Assembly (NCBI GenBank): GCA_036556825.1
Contig: DATBIR010000147.1
Span: forward strand, 1 to 64,000
DNA from: JAJKJG01 sp036556825
Lineage (GTDB): Bacteria > Pseudomonadota > Alphaproteobacteria > Rhizobiales > Beijerinckiaceae
Direction: 5' to 3'
DNA length: 64,000 nt
How positions within the stretch are numbered: position 1 is the first letter of the stretch; each line of letters opens with the position of its first letter. The notes beneath the pieces are model-generated. The model worked only from the letters and a program-made list of their open reading frames with translations, ran no database searches and was not told the origin of the DNA. Position numbers and translations under genes: made by a program. Below are positions 1 through 8,531 of the stretch, in pieces.

Positions 1-1
1 G

Positions 2-130
2 AAGCAGGGAGGCTGGCAGACCGGCGAATGGTATCCGCAGAAGAACCGCTGGGTCTCCAACATGAACATGGAGACCCTCCACCCGAGCCACTGGGCCGAA
101 GTGCCGCGGGAGCCAGGCCCGCCGGCTTAG
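2..130 (+). CDS. C-terminal fragment of an unidentified protein (cut by window edge)
   Basis: An open frame enters from the left edge and ends at TAG 128-130, giving the last 42 residues of a protein. The fragment is rich in Trp and polar residues (WQTGEWYPQKNRWVSNMNME near its start) and has no membrane segment. I do not recognise the family with confidence; it resembles short Trp-rich tails of small conserved hypothetical proteins. The gene start lies outside the window, so nothing can be said about its neighbours upstream. Codon use is like the rest of the window. Confidence 0.45.
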   Translation, partial: KQGGWQTGEWYPQKNRWVSNMNMETLHPSHWAEVPREPGPPA

Positions 131-189
131 CCGCTGCCATCAAGCCCCGCCAGTGGTCGCCGCATCGAGGGTTATTGACCGGAGGGAAG

Positions 190-264
190 TGGCTCCCGGA
201 GCAGGATTCGAACCTGCGACCAATCGGTTAACAGCCGATTGCTCTACCGCTGAGCTATCCGGGA
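190..264 (-). tRNA. tRNA-Asn (GTT)
   Basis: Read on the minus strand this folds as a standard cloverleaf. The acceptor arms TCCCGGA and TCCGGGA pair perfectly. The D arm is GCTC/GAGC, the anticodon stem is ATCGG/CCGAT with loop CTGTTAA giving anticodon GTT, and the T arm is GCAGG-TTCGAAT-CCTGC. The discriminator base is G, and CCA is encoded in the DNA (positions 192-190). Mature length without CCA is 72 nt. Confidence 0.96.
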
Positions 265-449
265 TCGCGATGTGCTCGATATAGCAACAGGTCCCTACCG
301 CGCAAGGCTTAACGATCGGCGTACATGATTAACCGCGATCGTCATTGCCGCCGCGCTGCCAGGATTGTAGACCGCGCAGCGCGGTTGCGCTCGCGCGGCG
401 CGCTCTGGTAAAGACGGCGCGCTGCTCACTTTTTCTTGATCGGCGGCAT

Positions 450-523
450 GGCCTCGTGGCGGAGTGGCTACGCAGAGGACTGCAAATCCTTGCACCCCGG
501 TTCGATTCCGGGCGAGGCCTCCA
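450..523 (+). tRNA. tRNA-Cys (GCA)
   Basis: Cloverleaf with acceptor arms GGCCTCG and CGAGGCC. The anticodon stem AGGA/TCCT has loop CTGCAAA, so the anticodon is GCA (cysteine). The T arm is CCCGG-TTCGATT-CCGGG. The discriminator base is T, followed by an encoded CCA ending at 523. A small CCGAGG/CCTCGG hairpin lies about 25 nt downstream (547-562) without a clear T-run, so it is only a weak terminator candidate. Nothing else is recognisable between this tRNA and the gene at 771. Confidence 0.95.
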
Positions 524-770
524 ATCCCGCAAAGCACTGGAAAAAGCCGAGGGATACCTCGGGCACAGCCACTGCCGTGAGTGCTCCGGCGCTTGCCTTT
601 CGGCGGGCCATCCACCACAAGGCGTCCGGCTGCGTCTTTGATGGCGCATTCTTCGGCGACCCCGGCATCCGGGGCTATCCCAGCTCAGGTCCGCCCGGGG
701 CAGGGGCGGGCCTCGGGACGACAATCCGCCGGAAATGCATCCGTGGCGCGGCTCTTCCGCGAGGCTGCTC

Positions 771-1442
771 ATGCTTGATTTCGCCAAGGCCCGTCGCCTG
801 ATGGTTGATACGCAACTGCGCACGTTCGACGTCAACGACCTCGCCCTCCTCGCTGCTTTCGACGAGGTGCCGCGCGAGCGCTTCGTGCCGCTGGGCCGCG
901 AGAGTCTCGCCTATATCGATCAGGCGATCCCGGTGTCGGAGGGGCTCGAGGCGGCCGAGCGCCGTTTCATGCTGGCGCCGGCGGTGCTGGCCCGCATGAT
1001 CCAGTCGCTCGCGGTCGATCGTGGCGCCAGGGTTCTCGATGTAGGCTGCGGCCTTGGCTATTCCTCCGCGGTCCTCGCCCGCCTCGGCGCCTTGGTCGTG
1101 GCTCTCGAATCGGACGAAAGGATCGGCGACGAGGCGCGGGGCCGATTGGCCGTGGCGCGCGCAGAGGCCGTGGTAACGGCCGTCGGCCCGCTTGAGCGGG
1201 GCTACCCGGAGGCCGCGCCATACGACGCCATTCTCGTCAATGGCGCTGTCGAGGTGAGGCCGCAGGCCCTCTTGGAGCAGCTCGGAGATGGCGGCCGGCT
1301 CGTTTGCGTCGAGGGGCGCGGACGGTCCGCCAGCGTGACGCTTTACGTCCGCGCCGGACAGGTCTTCGGGGCCCGGCCGCTCTTCGATGCGGCCGCTCCG
1401 CTGCTCCCCGGCTTCCGGAAGGAGCCCGGCTTCGTGTTCTGA
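771..1442 (+). CDS. Protein-L-isoaspartate O-methyltransferase-like protein
   Basis: A 223-residue SAM-dependent methyltransferase of the PCMT family, which methylates isoaspartyl residues in damaged proteins so they can revert to aspartate. The N-terminus (LMVDTQLRTFDVND) matches the PCMT family, and the SAM-binding glycine loop VLDVGCGLGYSS lies near residues 82-93. ATG 771 is preferred because it begins directly at the conserved MLDFAKARRLMVDTQLR segment; an in-frame start at 735 would add an unconserved tail. In alphaproteobacteria this paralogue is commonly found just before tolC, as here (167 bp upstream). Whether this divergent paralogue really repairs isoaspartate is inference. Confidence 0.85.
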   Translation: MLDFAKARRLMVDTQLRTFDVNDLALLAAFDEVPRERFVPLGRESLAYIDQAIPVSEGLEAAERRFMLAPAVLARMIQSLAVDRGARVLDVGCGLGYSSAVLARLGALVVALESDERIGDEARGRLAVARAEAVVTAVGPLERGYPEAAPYDAILVNGAVEVRPQALLEQLGDGGRLVCVEGRGRSASVTLYVRAGQVFGARPLFDAAAPLLPGFRKEPGFVF

Positions 1443-1609
1443 CGCCGAGGGGTGTCGCTTTTTTGCGCCAGTTCGGCCTATTCGCAGCCGACCCGGCTGG
1501 AGCCAATTGTCGTTAACTGTCACTCGACTATTGTGGCCCGCACCGTGGAGAGCGTTGGTGCTTGGCCGAAGGATGGGCGCGGAACCGTCCGGCCGAGGGG
1601 CAGGTGGGT

Positions 1610-3007
1610 GTGGCGGAAACACATACTGGACGAGACAGCGTATTTACCTGTGCGCTGGCGTCCCTGTTATTGCTGTTCAGTGCCGCGGCCGCCCCGGCGG
1701 AGACGCTTGAAAGCGCCTTGGCGCGCGCCTACCGGGGCAACCCGACGCTTGGCGCCCAGCGCGCCAGCGTTCGCGCCACCGATGAGAACGTTCCGCGTGC
1801 CCTGTCCGGCTACCGCCCGACCGTGACCGGCCAGGCCGACGCCGGCGCCCAATTTTCCGAAGGGTGCGTGGGACGGAATCCGTGCCGCGACTTCGAATCG
1901 AGCACCTATCCACGCAGCGTCGGCGTGCAGGTGAATCAGACGCTCTTCAACGGGCTGCGCACCTTCAACGTCACCCGCCAGGCCGAATCGCAGGTGCTGG
2001 GGGCGCGCGAGACCCTGCGCAACACCGAGCAGACCGTTCTGTTCAACGGCGCCACCGCCTACATGAACGTGCTGCGCGACACGGCGATCCTCAGCCTTCA
2101 GCGCAACAACGTGGAGGTCATTGAGGAGCAGCTTCGCCAGACTCGCGACCGCTTCAATGTCGGCGAGGTGACGCGCACCGACGTGGCGCAGGCCGAATCG
2201 CGACTTGCCGCGGCCCGCTCGCAGGTGAGCCTCGCCGAGGCCAATCTGCGCACCAGCATCGCTGTCTTCCGGCAGGTGGTTGGGGTCGAGCCGCGCCAGC
2301 TCGCGCCCGGCCAGCCTCTCGACCGCCTGCTGCCGCGCTCGGTCGATTCGGCCATCGACGTCGGCCTCAGGGAGCACCCGGCGATCGTGGCCGCTCTGCA
2401 CGCGGTTGATGTCGCCGAGCTTCAGGTCAAGGTCACCGAGGGCGAGCTGATGCCGAGCGTCGGCCTCAGCGGCGTTGCCCAGCAGCGCTGGGACGTGCAG
2501 GACATGGGCGACAACCGCTTCGTCGCGTCAGCGGTCGCCCGCCTCACCGTGCCGATCTACGAGGGCGGCGAAGTCTATGCGCGCGTGCGCCAGGCCAAGG
2601 AGACGGTGGGGCAGCGGCGCATCGAGGCCGACATCACGCGCGATCAGGTGCGCGCCCAGGTGGTCTCGACCTGGGGCCAGCTCGAAGCGTCGCGGGCCCA
2701 GATCATCGCCGCCCAGGCTCAGGTGCAGGCGGCCGAGGTTGCGCTCAACGGCGTGCGCGAAGAGGCCCGCGTCGGCCAGCGCACGACCCTCGACGTCCTC
2801 AACGCGCAGCAGGAATTGTTGACGGCCCGGGTCAACCTGATCACGGCGCAACGTGACCGTGTCGTGAACTCATATGCGGTGGTTCAGGCCATCGGGCGGC
2901 TCTCGACCCGCGCCCTCGCGCTTAAGATCGAGCAGTACAACGCCAAGGAACATTTCGATCAGGTGAAGGGCCTGTGGGGTGGTGTGCGCACCCCTGACGG
3001 CCGCTAA
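1610..3007 (+). CDS. tolC: TolC family outer membrane channel protein
   Basis: Outer-membrane efflux/type I secretion channel subunit, about 465 residues. It has a signal peptide (hydrophobic LASLLLLFSAAAA, likely cleavage after APA, before ETLESAL). The body is the two-repeat OEP architecture of long alpha-helical coiled coils rich in Gln, Ala and Arg; segments such as VTRTDVAQAESRLAAARSQ and RTTLDVLNAQQELLTAR are the TolC helix repeats. GTG 1610 is chosen because GAGGGG lies 9 nt upstream; GTG 1604 and TTG 1562 are in-frame alternatives. No inner-membrane partner is adjacent; the MacAB-like exporter at 27415-31135 is one possible partner. Family assignment is firm; the specific substrate is unknown. 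Confidence 0.9.
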   Translation: MAETHTGRDSVFTCALASLLLLFSAAAAPAETLESALARAYRGNPTLGAQRASVRATDENVPRALSGYRPTVTGQADAGAQFSEGCVGRNPCRDFESSTYPRSVGVQVNQTLFNGLRTFNVTRQAESQVLGARETLRNTEQTVLFNGATAYMNVLRDTAILSLQRNNVEVIEEQLRQTRDRFNVGEVTRTDVAQAESRLAAARSQVSLAEANLRTSIAVFRQVVGVEPRQLAPGQPLDRLLPRSVDSAIDVGLREHPAIVAALHAVDVAELQVKVTEGELMPSVGLSGVAQQRWDVQDMGDNRFVASAVARLTVPIYEGGEVYARVRQAKETVGQRRIEADITRDQVRAQVVSTWGQLEASRAQIIAAQAQVQAAEVALNGVREEARVGQRTTLDVLNAQQELLTARVNLITAQRDRVVNSYAVVQAIGRLSTRALALKIEQYNAKEHFDQVKGLWGGVRTPDGR

Positions 3008-3087
3008 CCGTCAATTCCTGATCGCATTTCCTGTGAGCGCCAGTCGCGTCAGCTTGCCTCTTTGAGTCCGCGTGAGAATAGTGCTGA

Positions 3088-3115
3088 TTGGCTGTGATTC
3101 TTACTTATCTATAGG
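3088..3115 (+). promoter_or_regulatory. Candidate promoter for the PopZ-like gene
   Basis: TTGGCT (3088-3093) and TATAGG (3110-3115) are separated by 16 bp, about 20 bp upstream of the next start codon. The AT-rich spacer contrasts with the GC-rich surroundings. This is a motif match only. Confidence 0.35.
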
Positions 3116-3135
3116 TCGAGGCGGTTGCCAAGCAC

Positions 3136-3768
3136 ATGAGTGCAGCGAGTCCCAAAGCGCAAGAGCCGTCAATGGAGGAGATCCTTGCCTCCATCCGGCG
3201 GATCATTGCCGACGATCAGGAGGGTCCGAAGGCGGCTCAGCCCGCCCCCCCTCCGGCAGCGCCTGTCAGGCCGGCGGCTCCGCCGCCTGCACCGCCCCCG
3301 CTCGCTCGCCCCAAGGCCGAGGAGGAAGTGCTCGACCTCGCCGACATCGCGACGCCGGTGCCGCCGCGCGCCGCGCCTCTGGAGATGGAGCACGAGGACA
3401 TCTCCTTTCGCGACACCGATGAATTCGACGCGGCTGAGTCCGAGAAGGACGAAGCGCCTGAGGCGGCATGGGATCCGGAGCCGGAGCCGGAGGCCGAACC
3501 TGAGCCGGTGCGCGCAGCGCCTCCGCCGCCCCCGCCGCAACCTGAGCCGGCGCCGGAACGGCTGATCTCGACCTCGACCGACGCCAGCGTGAACAACGCC
3601 TTCAACATGCTGGCGCACACCGTGCTCAGCAACAACGCCCGCACCCTCGAGGATCTCGTCAAGGAGATGCTCAAGCCGATGCTGAAGAGCTGGCTCGACG
3701 ACAATCTGCCGACCCTGGTCGAGCGGCTTGTGCGGGCCGAGATCGAGCGCGTCACGCGCGGACGCTGA
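3136..3768 (+). CDS. popZ: DUF2497 domain protein, PopZ-like polar organizing protein
   Basis: A 210-residue protein with the three-part layout of PopZ. There is a short conserved N-terminal helix (SMEEILASIRRIIADDQ, about 12-29), a long acidic, proline-rich disordered middle (about 35-145), and a conserved C-terminal helical oligomerisation region (NNAFNMLAHTVLSNNARTLE and LVKEMLKPMLKSWLDDNLP, about 155-205). PopZ forms a polymeric hub at the cell pole that holds the centromere-binding ParB complex and cell-cycle regulators in Caulobacter and relatives. Its position between tolC and valS is typical for Hyphomicrobiales. Family membership is clear; that this protein is the functional polar hub is inference. 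Confidence 0.85.
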   Translation: MSAASPKAQEPSMEEILASIRRIIADDQEGPKAAQPAPPPAAPVRPAAPPPAPPPLARPKAEEEVLDLADIATPVPPRAAPLEMEHEDISFRDTDEFDAAESEKDEAPEAAWDPEPEPEAEPEPVRAAPPPPPPQPEPAPERLISTSTDASVNNAFNMLAHTVLSNNARTLEDLVKEMLKPMLKSWLDDNLPTLVERLVRAEIERVTRGR

Positions 3769-3874
3769 CGGCTCGCTGGCGCCGGCAGGCGGCGGCTAAG
3801 GGTGGGCCGCCCACGTCCCGCGGCTCGGCTGCTGCGGTCTGCCTGATTCCGTCGCCCTTCCTATATGATTGACT

Positions 3875-3902
3875 TGACGCGCCGGCTTCGCTTTCTAGCG
3901 GC
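3875..3902 (+). promoter_or_regulatory. Candidate promoter for valS
   Basis: TTGACG (3875-3880) and TAGCGG (3897-3902) are 16 bp apart, 39 bp before valS ATG 3941. The -35 box is an excellent match to the alphaproteobacterial housekeeping consensus; the -10 is weak. This is a motif match only. Confidence 0.35.
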
Positions 3903-3940
3903 ACGCCGGGGCCCTTGCTCGGCCGTTCAGCCGGTTGCTC

Positions 3941-6697
3941 ATGATGGACAAGACCTTCGACCCCGGCGCCGTCGAGGCGCGCATCGCCGCCCGTTGGGAA
4001 GCGGAGCAGGCGTTCAAGGCCGGCCGGCCCGACCGGCGCGGCGCGGATTCGTATTCAATCGTGATCCCGCCGCCGAATGTGACGGGCTCCCTGCATATGG
4101 GGCACGCGCTCAACAACACCCTGCAGGACATCCTGGTCCGCTTCGAGCGCATGCGCGGCAAGGACGTGCTGTGGCAGCCCGGCACGGACCACGCCGGCAT
4201 TGCTACGCAGATGGTCGTCGAGCGCCGGCTCATGGAGACGCAGCAGCCGGACCGGCGGACGCTTGGCCGCACCGCCTTTTTGGACAAGGTCTGGGAGCAG
4301 AAGGAGGAGTCGGAAAAGACGATCCTCGGGCAGCTGAAGCGCCTCGGCGCCTCATGCGACTGGTCGCGCACCCGCTTCACCATGGACGAGGGGCTGTCGC
4401 GAGCCGTCGCAAAGGTGTTCGTCGAACTCTATCGGGAAGGCTTCGTCTATCGCGACAAACGCCTCGTGAACTGGGACCCAAAGCTGCTCACCGCCATCTC
4501 CGATCTTGAGGTGCAGCAGGTCGAGGTGAAGGGAAACCTCTGGCATATCCGCTATCCGATCGACGGCGAGCGTGATCTCTTCATCACCGTCGCCACGACC
4601 CGGCCCGAGACCATGCTCGGCGACGTCGCCGTCGCCGTTCACCCCGACGACGAGCGCTACACCGATCTGGTCGGACGGTACGCCATTCTGCCGCTCGTCG
4701 GCCGCCGCATCCCGATCGTCGCCGACGCCTATTCCGACCCGGAGAAGGGCACCGGCGCGGTCAAGATCACGCCGGCCCATGACTTCAACGATTTCGAGGT
4801 GGGGCGGCGGCACGGGCTGCGGCTGGTCAACATTCTCGGTCCCGAAGGCCAACTCGACCTGACGAGCGATCCGGATTTTCGGCGCGACGTGCCGGCGTCG
4901 GCGGACCTCGACGCCGTTCTCGCGCTCGATGGGCAGGACCGCTTGGCTGCGCGCAAGGCCATCGTCGCCATGTTGGAGGAGCGCGGCCTTCTCGCCGAGG
5001 TCGAACCGCACACGCACATGGTGCCGCACGGCGACCGCTCCGGCGTCGTCATCGAGCCGTATCTGACCGATCAGTGGTACGTGAATGTGAAGCCGCTGGC
5101 CGAGCGCGCGCTTGACGCTGTGCGCGGCCGCGCGACGCGCTTCGTGCCGGAGAACTGGGAGAAGACCTATTTCCAATGGCTTGAGAATATCGAGCCCTGG
5201 TGCGTCTCGCGCCAGCTCTGGTGGGGCCATCAGATTCCAGCCTGGTATGCGTCCGACGGAACGGTGTTCGTCGCCGAGAACGAGGACCAGGCACTTGCCG
5301 ATGCGCTCGCGCATGCGGTGGTGCAGGGCGCCCTGAGCGAGCAGGAGGCGACGGCCATCGCCGATGATCCCGATCGCGGCGCTGCCTATCTCACCCGCGA
5401 CGAGGACGTGCTCGACACGTGGTTCTCGTCGGCACTGTGGCCGTTCTCGACGCTCGGCTGGCCGGACGATACGCCGGAGTTGGAGCGTTACTATCCGACC
5501 AGCGTGCTCGTGACCGGTTTCGACATCATCTTCTTCTGGGTTGCCCGGATGATGATGATGGGCCTCCATTTCATGAAGGAGGTGCCATTCCGCACGGTCT
5601 ACATCCATGCCCTCGTCCGCGACGAGAAGGGGGCCAAGATGTCGAAGTCGAAGGGCAACATCATCGACCCGCTGGAACTGATCGATCAATACGGCGCCGA
5701 CGCCCTGCGCTTCACGCTCGCCGCCATGGCGGCGCAGGGGCGCGACATCAAGCTAAGCATCCAGCGCGTCGAGGGCTACCGCAATTTCGCGACCAAGATC
5801 TGGAACGCCGCGCGCCTCGCCGAGATGTATGGCTGTGAGCGTGTTCCGGGCTTCGATGCGAAAGCGGCGACAGAGACGTTCAACCGCTGGGCGCTCGGCG
5901 AGGCGGAGCGCGCCGTCGCCGATGTCACGCGAGGTCTCGAGGAGTATCGCTTCAACGAAGCGGCGGCCGCCGCCTACCAGTTCACCTGGGGCGTGTTCTG
6001 CGACTGGTATCTCGAATTGGCCAAGCCCGTGCTGCAAGGCGCCGACGGCGCGGCGAAGGACGAGACGCGCGCCACGATCGCCTACGTGCTGGATGTGATC
6101 TCGAAGCTTCTGCACCCGTTCATGCCGTTCCTGACCGAGGAATTGTGGCACAGCCGGGAAGGGGAGGGACTCCTCGCCCTTGCGACTTGGCCGCACCTGC
6201 ACGGCCTTGCCGATGCCGAGGCGGAGGCGGAGATCGGCTGGGTGGTCGATCTCGTCGGCGAGATCCGCTCGGCGCGTTCGGAGACCAATGTGCCGGCCGG
6301 CGCGCAGATCCCGCTGGTGCTGGTCAATGCCTCGCCTCAGGTGCAGGCCCGGCTCGCGCAATGGCAGGAGACGATCAAGCGCCTGGCGCGCCTGTCCGAG
6401 ATCGGCCTTGCTGCCAACGCTCCGCCGAAAGCGGTGCAGCTGATCGTACGCGGAGAGGTGGCGGCGTTGCCGCTCGAAGGCATCGTCGACCTCGCTGCCG
6501 AGCAGGGCCGCCTCCAGAAGGAGCTCTCGAAGGTGGATGCTGACATTGCCAAGATCGAGGCGAAGCTCGGCAACGCCGACTTCCTGCGGCGCGCGCCGGA
6601 GGAGGTCGTCGAGGAGCAGCGCGAACGTAAGGAAGAAGCGGAGGCGCACAAGCGCAAGATCAACGAGGCGTTGTCGCGGCTCAGGGCCGCGGCGTGA
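3941..6697 (+). CDS. valS: Valyl-tRNA synthetase
   Basis: A 918-residue class I aminoacyl-tRNA synthetase that charges tRNA-Val using ATP. Visible are the HIGH-type motif in PPPNVTGSLHMGHALNN (about residues 45-60), the CP1 editing domain (about 210-390, containing TTRPETMLGDVAVAVHP), the KMSKS signature at residues 566-570, the anticodon-binding domain, and a C-terminal coiled coil (about 840-910, AEQGRLQKELSKVDADIAKI) that contacts the tRNA. ATG 3941 is used; ATG 3944 is equally possible, and the frame stays open to TTG 3935. Length matches bacterial ValS. It is followed at once by a decayed region, so it is probably monocistronic. Confidence 0.98.
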   Translation: MMDKTFDPGAVEARIAARWEAEQAFKAGRPDRRGADSYSIVIPPPNVTGSLHMGHALNNTLQDILVRFERMRGKDVLWQPGTDHAGIATQMVVERRLMETQQPDRRTLGRTAFLDKVWEQKEESEKTILGQLKRLGASCDWSRTRFTMDEGLSRAVAKVFVELYREGFVYRDKRLVNWDPKLLTAISDLEVQQVEVKGNLWHIRYPIDGERDLFITVATTRPETMLGDVAVAVHPDDERYTDLVGRYAILPLVGRRIPIVADAYSDPEKGTGAVKITPAHDFNDFEVGRRHGLRLVNILGPEGQLDLTSDPDFRRDVPASADLDAVLALDGQDRLAARKAIVAMLEERGLLAEVEPHTHMVPHGDRSGVVIEPYLTDQWYVNVKPLAERALDAVRGRATRFVPENWEKTYFQWLENIEPWCVSRQLWWGHQIPAWYASDGTVFVAENEDQALADALAHAVVQGALSEQEATAIADDPDRGAAYLTRDEDVLDTWFSSALWPFSTLGWPDDTPELERYYPTSVLVTGFDIIFFWVARMMMMGLHFMKEVPFRTVYIHALVRDEKGAKMSKSKGNIIDPLELIDQYGADALRFTLAAMAAQGRDIKLSIQRVEGYRNFATKIWNAARLAEMYGCERVPGFDAKAATETFNRWALGEAERAVADVTRGLEEYRFNEAAAAAYQFTWGVFCDWYLELAKPVLQGADGAAKDETRATIAYVLDVISKLLHPFMPFLTEELWHSREGEGLLALATWPHLHGLADAEAEAEIGWVVDLVGEIRSARSETNVPAGAQIPLVLVNASPQVQARLAQWQETIKRLARLSEIGLAANAPPKAVQLIVRGEVAALPLEGIVDLAAEQGRLQKELSKVDADIAKIEAKLGNADFLRRAPEEVVEEQRERKEEAEAHKRKINEALSRLRAAA

Positions 6698-6700
6698 CCC

Positions 6701-7012
6701 CTGCGGCGCGCGCTCCGCCGCGTCGCCACCGTTTTCGCCTTCCTGTTTCTCGCATTTCTGCTCGCCATCATGCTGACGGACCGATCCGGCGACCCGGCGA
6801 TCTTGCCGGCGACCGGAGACGATGCGGTCTTGGTCCACTTCGTCAGCCACGGCTATCACTGGGGACTCGTTCTGCCGCGTGCTGTACTCGCAAACGAAGC
6901 CGGCCGGCGCGGCCACAGCGCCGGGGTTTCGAAGGCTCGCTCACACCGCAGATCGGCGGGCTCACCTTTCTGCTCACCGAAGAAGGGCATGGTCACTCGA
7001 CCAGCGACGTAA
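6701..7012 (+). pseudogene. Remnant of a DUF2459-family gene
   Basis: Directly after valS one frame encodes a hydrophobic anchor (VFAFLFLAFLLAIM) and then LVHFVSHGYHWGLVLPRAVL, which matches the N-terminal signature of DUF2459 membrane-anchored proteins (typically VSNGWHTGLVLP). The frame has no usable start in front of the anchor: the in-frame stop 6695-6697 is followed by CCC-CTG. After about residue 50 the similarity is lost. Another frame carries a further plausible piece (LTFLLTEEGHGHSTSDVTVY, around 6960-7020), as expected from frameshift decay. DUF2459 proteins are normally about 200-230 residues, so most of this gene is missing or scrambled. Confidence 0.6.
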
Positions 7013-7060
7013 CTGTTTACGTACCGCAAAACGCCGGTTCCTCGCCTGTGACCTCTTGAA

Positions 7061-7624
7061 CAAAGACATTCACCCCGGCCAGAGCGAGTCGACGGTGTGC
7101 ACTACGCCAACGTCGCCGGCCCGATCGCGAGCCTCGACCGGATCATGGCGCGCAATCTTCCCGTCGACATGTTCGTGCTGGGCCACGGCGCCCCGCGCAT
7201 CGGCCGCGGTGTCGCTGATCTCGACGAGCAGAAGCGCTACTTCGTTGCGCTGCGCGACCAGGTCTCGAAGGTGGACTTCGCAGTCCCGCAGCCCTCCCAC
7301 TATCAGCAAAAGTCACGACTCGATGCGTTTCTGAACTTGTTCTACCACCAGCTTCTCGAACCAGCTTTTGAGCCGACTGGCGTGTCTTCGGTGCGGTACC
7401 GAAAACTGCTTGCACGCCCGAAGCGTTGCAGCATCGATGATGATGCGATCGCCGCCGGGTTGAAGCTGCTTCTTCGTGTCAGCACTGCATCCTCCGTGAC
7501 CCAATCTATGCGTCGACGTTCAGCGAATTCAGGCGATTCGAACGGTCGTCACGATCCACCGGCCAGAGCTGCGGTGCTGGAGCCTAAGGCCAAGCTGCCA
7601 CAATGTTGGCCCAGCAGTTTATGA
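7061..7624 (+). pseudogene. Truncated metallo-beta-lactamase-fold hydrolase remnant
   Basis: The frame opens after TGA 7058-7060 and encodes VDGVHYANVAGPIASLDRIM, then VDMFVLGHGAPRIGRG, ending near ALRDQVSKVDF (about 7285). The short helix before GHG and the GHG loop itself are typical of the C-terminal third of MBL-fold hydrolases. The N-terminal HxHxDH zinc site is absent, so the product could not be active. Past about 7285 the frame stays open to 7624, but the sequence is not recognisable. It sits in the same decayed block as the DUF2459 remnant, suggesting one deletion or rearrangement joined two broken genes. Confidence 0.55.
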
Positions 7625-7736
7625 CGGCGGTTGTGTCCCGCGACCACGCGCGAGCCGAACCAACTTGGCCTTACGTCGTTGTTGTAATGCGTTCACGGCA
7701 ACGCGATTGGACGTTCCCATTCTCCAGGAGGAAAAC
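7286..7736 (+). other. Gene-poor stretch between decayed genes and the PRC-barrel gene
   Basis: About 450 bp with no protein I can recognise in any frame. Base composition is lower in GC than the neighbours, and short frames exist on both strands without ribosome binding sites. It may hold further rearranged remnants. The last 12 bases contain the strong AGGAGG of the following gene (7726-7731). Confidence 0.4.
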
Positions 7737-8486
7737 ATGCTGAAGAAGCATATGGCGGCCTGCCTTGTGGCAACCGCCTTTATGACTCTGCCTGCGCTCG
7801 CTCAAACCAGCACGGCTCCGTCGAGCTCGGCTCCGGCAGCCACCCAGCCGGCGATGCCCGCCCCAAGCAGCCAGTCAACTGCGCCAAGCTCGGCTGCATC
7901 GGGCCAGTTCATGACCCAGCAGGAGACTGATCAATGGCGCGGCTCCAAGCTCGTCGGCCTGGACGTTTACGGATCCGACAACGAAAAGATCGGCGACATC
8001 AATGATGTCCTGGTCGACCGTCAGGGCAACCTCGAGGCGATCGTGATCGGCGTCGGCGGCTTCCTCGGCATCGGCGAGAAGAGCGTGGCCATACCGTTCA
8101 AGTCCGTGGAATTCGTTGATACGCCGAGGGCGTCGACCCGTACGAGCGATGCAACGTCCCGCAGCACCGACACATCGGCGCGCACCGACGCGACGGGCAG
8201 CACGACCGCTGCGCCCGCAACCGATCGCCCGGCGACGACGGCGACGACCGGCACGACAGCCGGTAGCGGAACCGCCGGCACGTCCGCGGCCACATCTTCG
8301 AGCGATCGCACGGGGGCCTCGAGCGCGAGCCGCTCGGCCGAGCGCGGCTATCCGGACCACGCGATGGTGCGGATGTCGCGCGCCGACCTGCAGAATGCGC
8401 CGGCCTTCCGGTATGCCGGCGAACGTCGTTCTGACGACACGCGGCGGTCGGACACCGGCGGCTCGAGCACGGCACCGCGGCAGTAA
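7737..8486 (+). CDS. Secreted PRC-barrel domain protein
   Basis: A 249-residue exported protein. ATG 7737 is fixed by a perfect AGGAGG 6 nt upstream and by the signal peptide that follows (MLKKHMAACLVATAFMTLPALAQ, cleavage after ALA). A low-complexity Ser/Ala/Pro/Thr linker (about 24-60) leads into a PRC-barrel domain (about 62-125, with KLVGLDVYGSDNEKIGDIND and GVGGFLGIGEKSVAIPF). A long Thr/Ser/Ala-rich disordered region (about 128-200) and a second short conserved segment (HAMVRMSRADLQNAPAF) follow. Such proteins are abundant in rhizobia and often stress-linked, but the molecular function is unknown. A terminator follows at once, so it is monocistronic. Confidence 0.85.
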   Translation: MLKKHMAACLVATAFMTLPALAQTSTAPSSSAPAATQPAMPAPSSQSTAPSSAASGQFMTQQETDQWRGSKLVGLDVYGSDNEKIGDINDVLVDRQGNLEAIVIGVGGFLGIGEKSVAIPFKSVEFVDTPRASTRTSDATSRSTDTSARTDATGSTTAAPATDRPATTATTGTTAGSGTAGTSAATSSSDRTGASSASRSAERGYPDHAMVRMSRADLQNAPAFRYAGERRSDDTRRSDTGGSSTAPRQ

Positions 8487-8509
8487 CGGCACGCAAGTCG
8501 CAACGGGAA

Positions 8510-8531
8510 GGGGCTCTCCGAGCCCCTTTTT
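8510..8531 (+). terminator. Rho-independent terminator of the PRC-barrel gene
   Basis: GGGGCT (8510-8515) pairs with AGCCCC (8521-8526) around a 5-nt loop, followed by five T residues. It lies 24 bp after the stop codon. This is the clearest intrinsic terminator in the window. Confidence 0.85.

Noticed and set aside
190..523. Two tRNA genes near the left edge as a possible integration site
   Set aside because: No integrase, direct repeat of a tRNA 3' end, or atypical DNA is seen beside them.
547..562. CCGAGG/CCTCGG hairpin after tRNA-Cys as a terminator
   Set aside because: Short stem without a following T-run; it is mentioned with the tRNA but not listed as a terminator.
675..1622. A minus-strand frame of 315 codons opposite the methyltransferase gene
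   Set aside because: No domain is recognisable and it covers a convincing SAM-dependent methyltransferase on the plus strand.
4352..5689. A 445-codon minus-strand frame inside valS
   Set aside because: Shadow of valS; no motifs, no ribosome binding site, and the plus-strand protein is complete.
7313..7504. A 63-codon minus-strand frame in the decayed block, considered as a transposase fragment
   Set aside because: No DDE or other transposase motif and no inverted repeats at the borders; it is not enough to call an insertion-sequence remnant.
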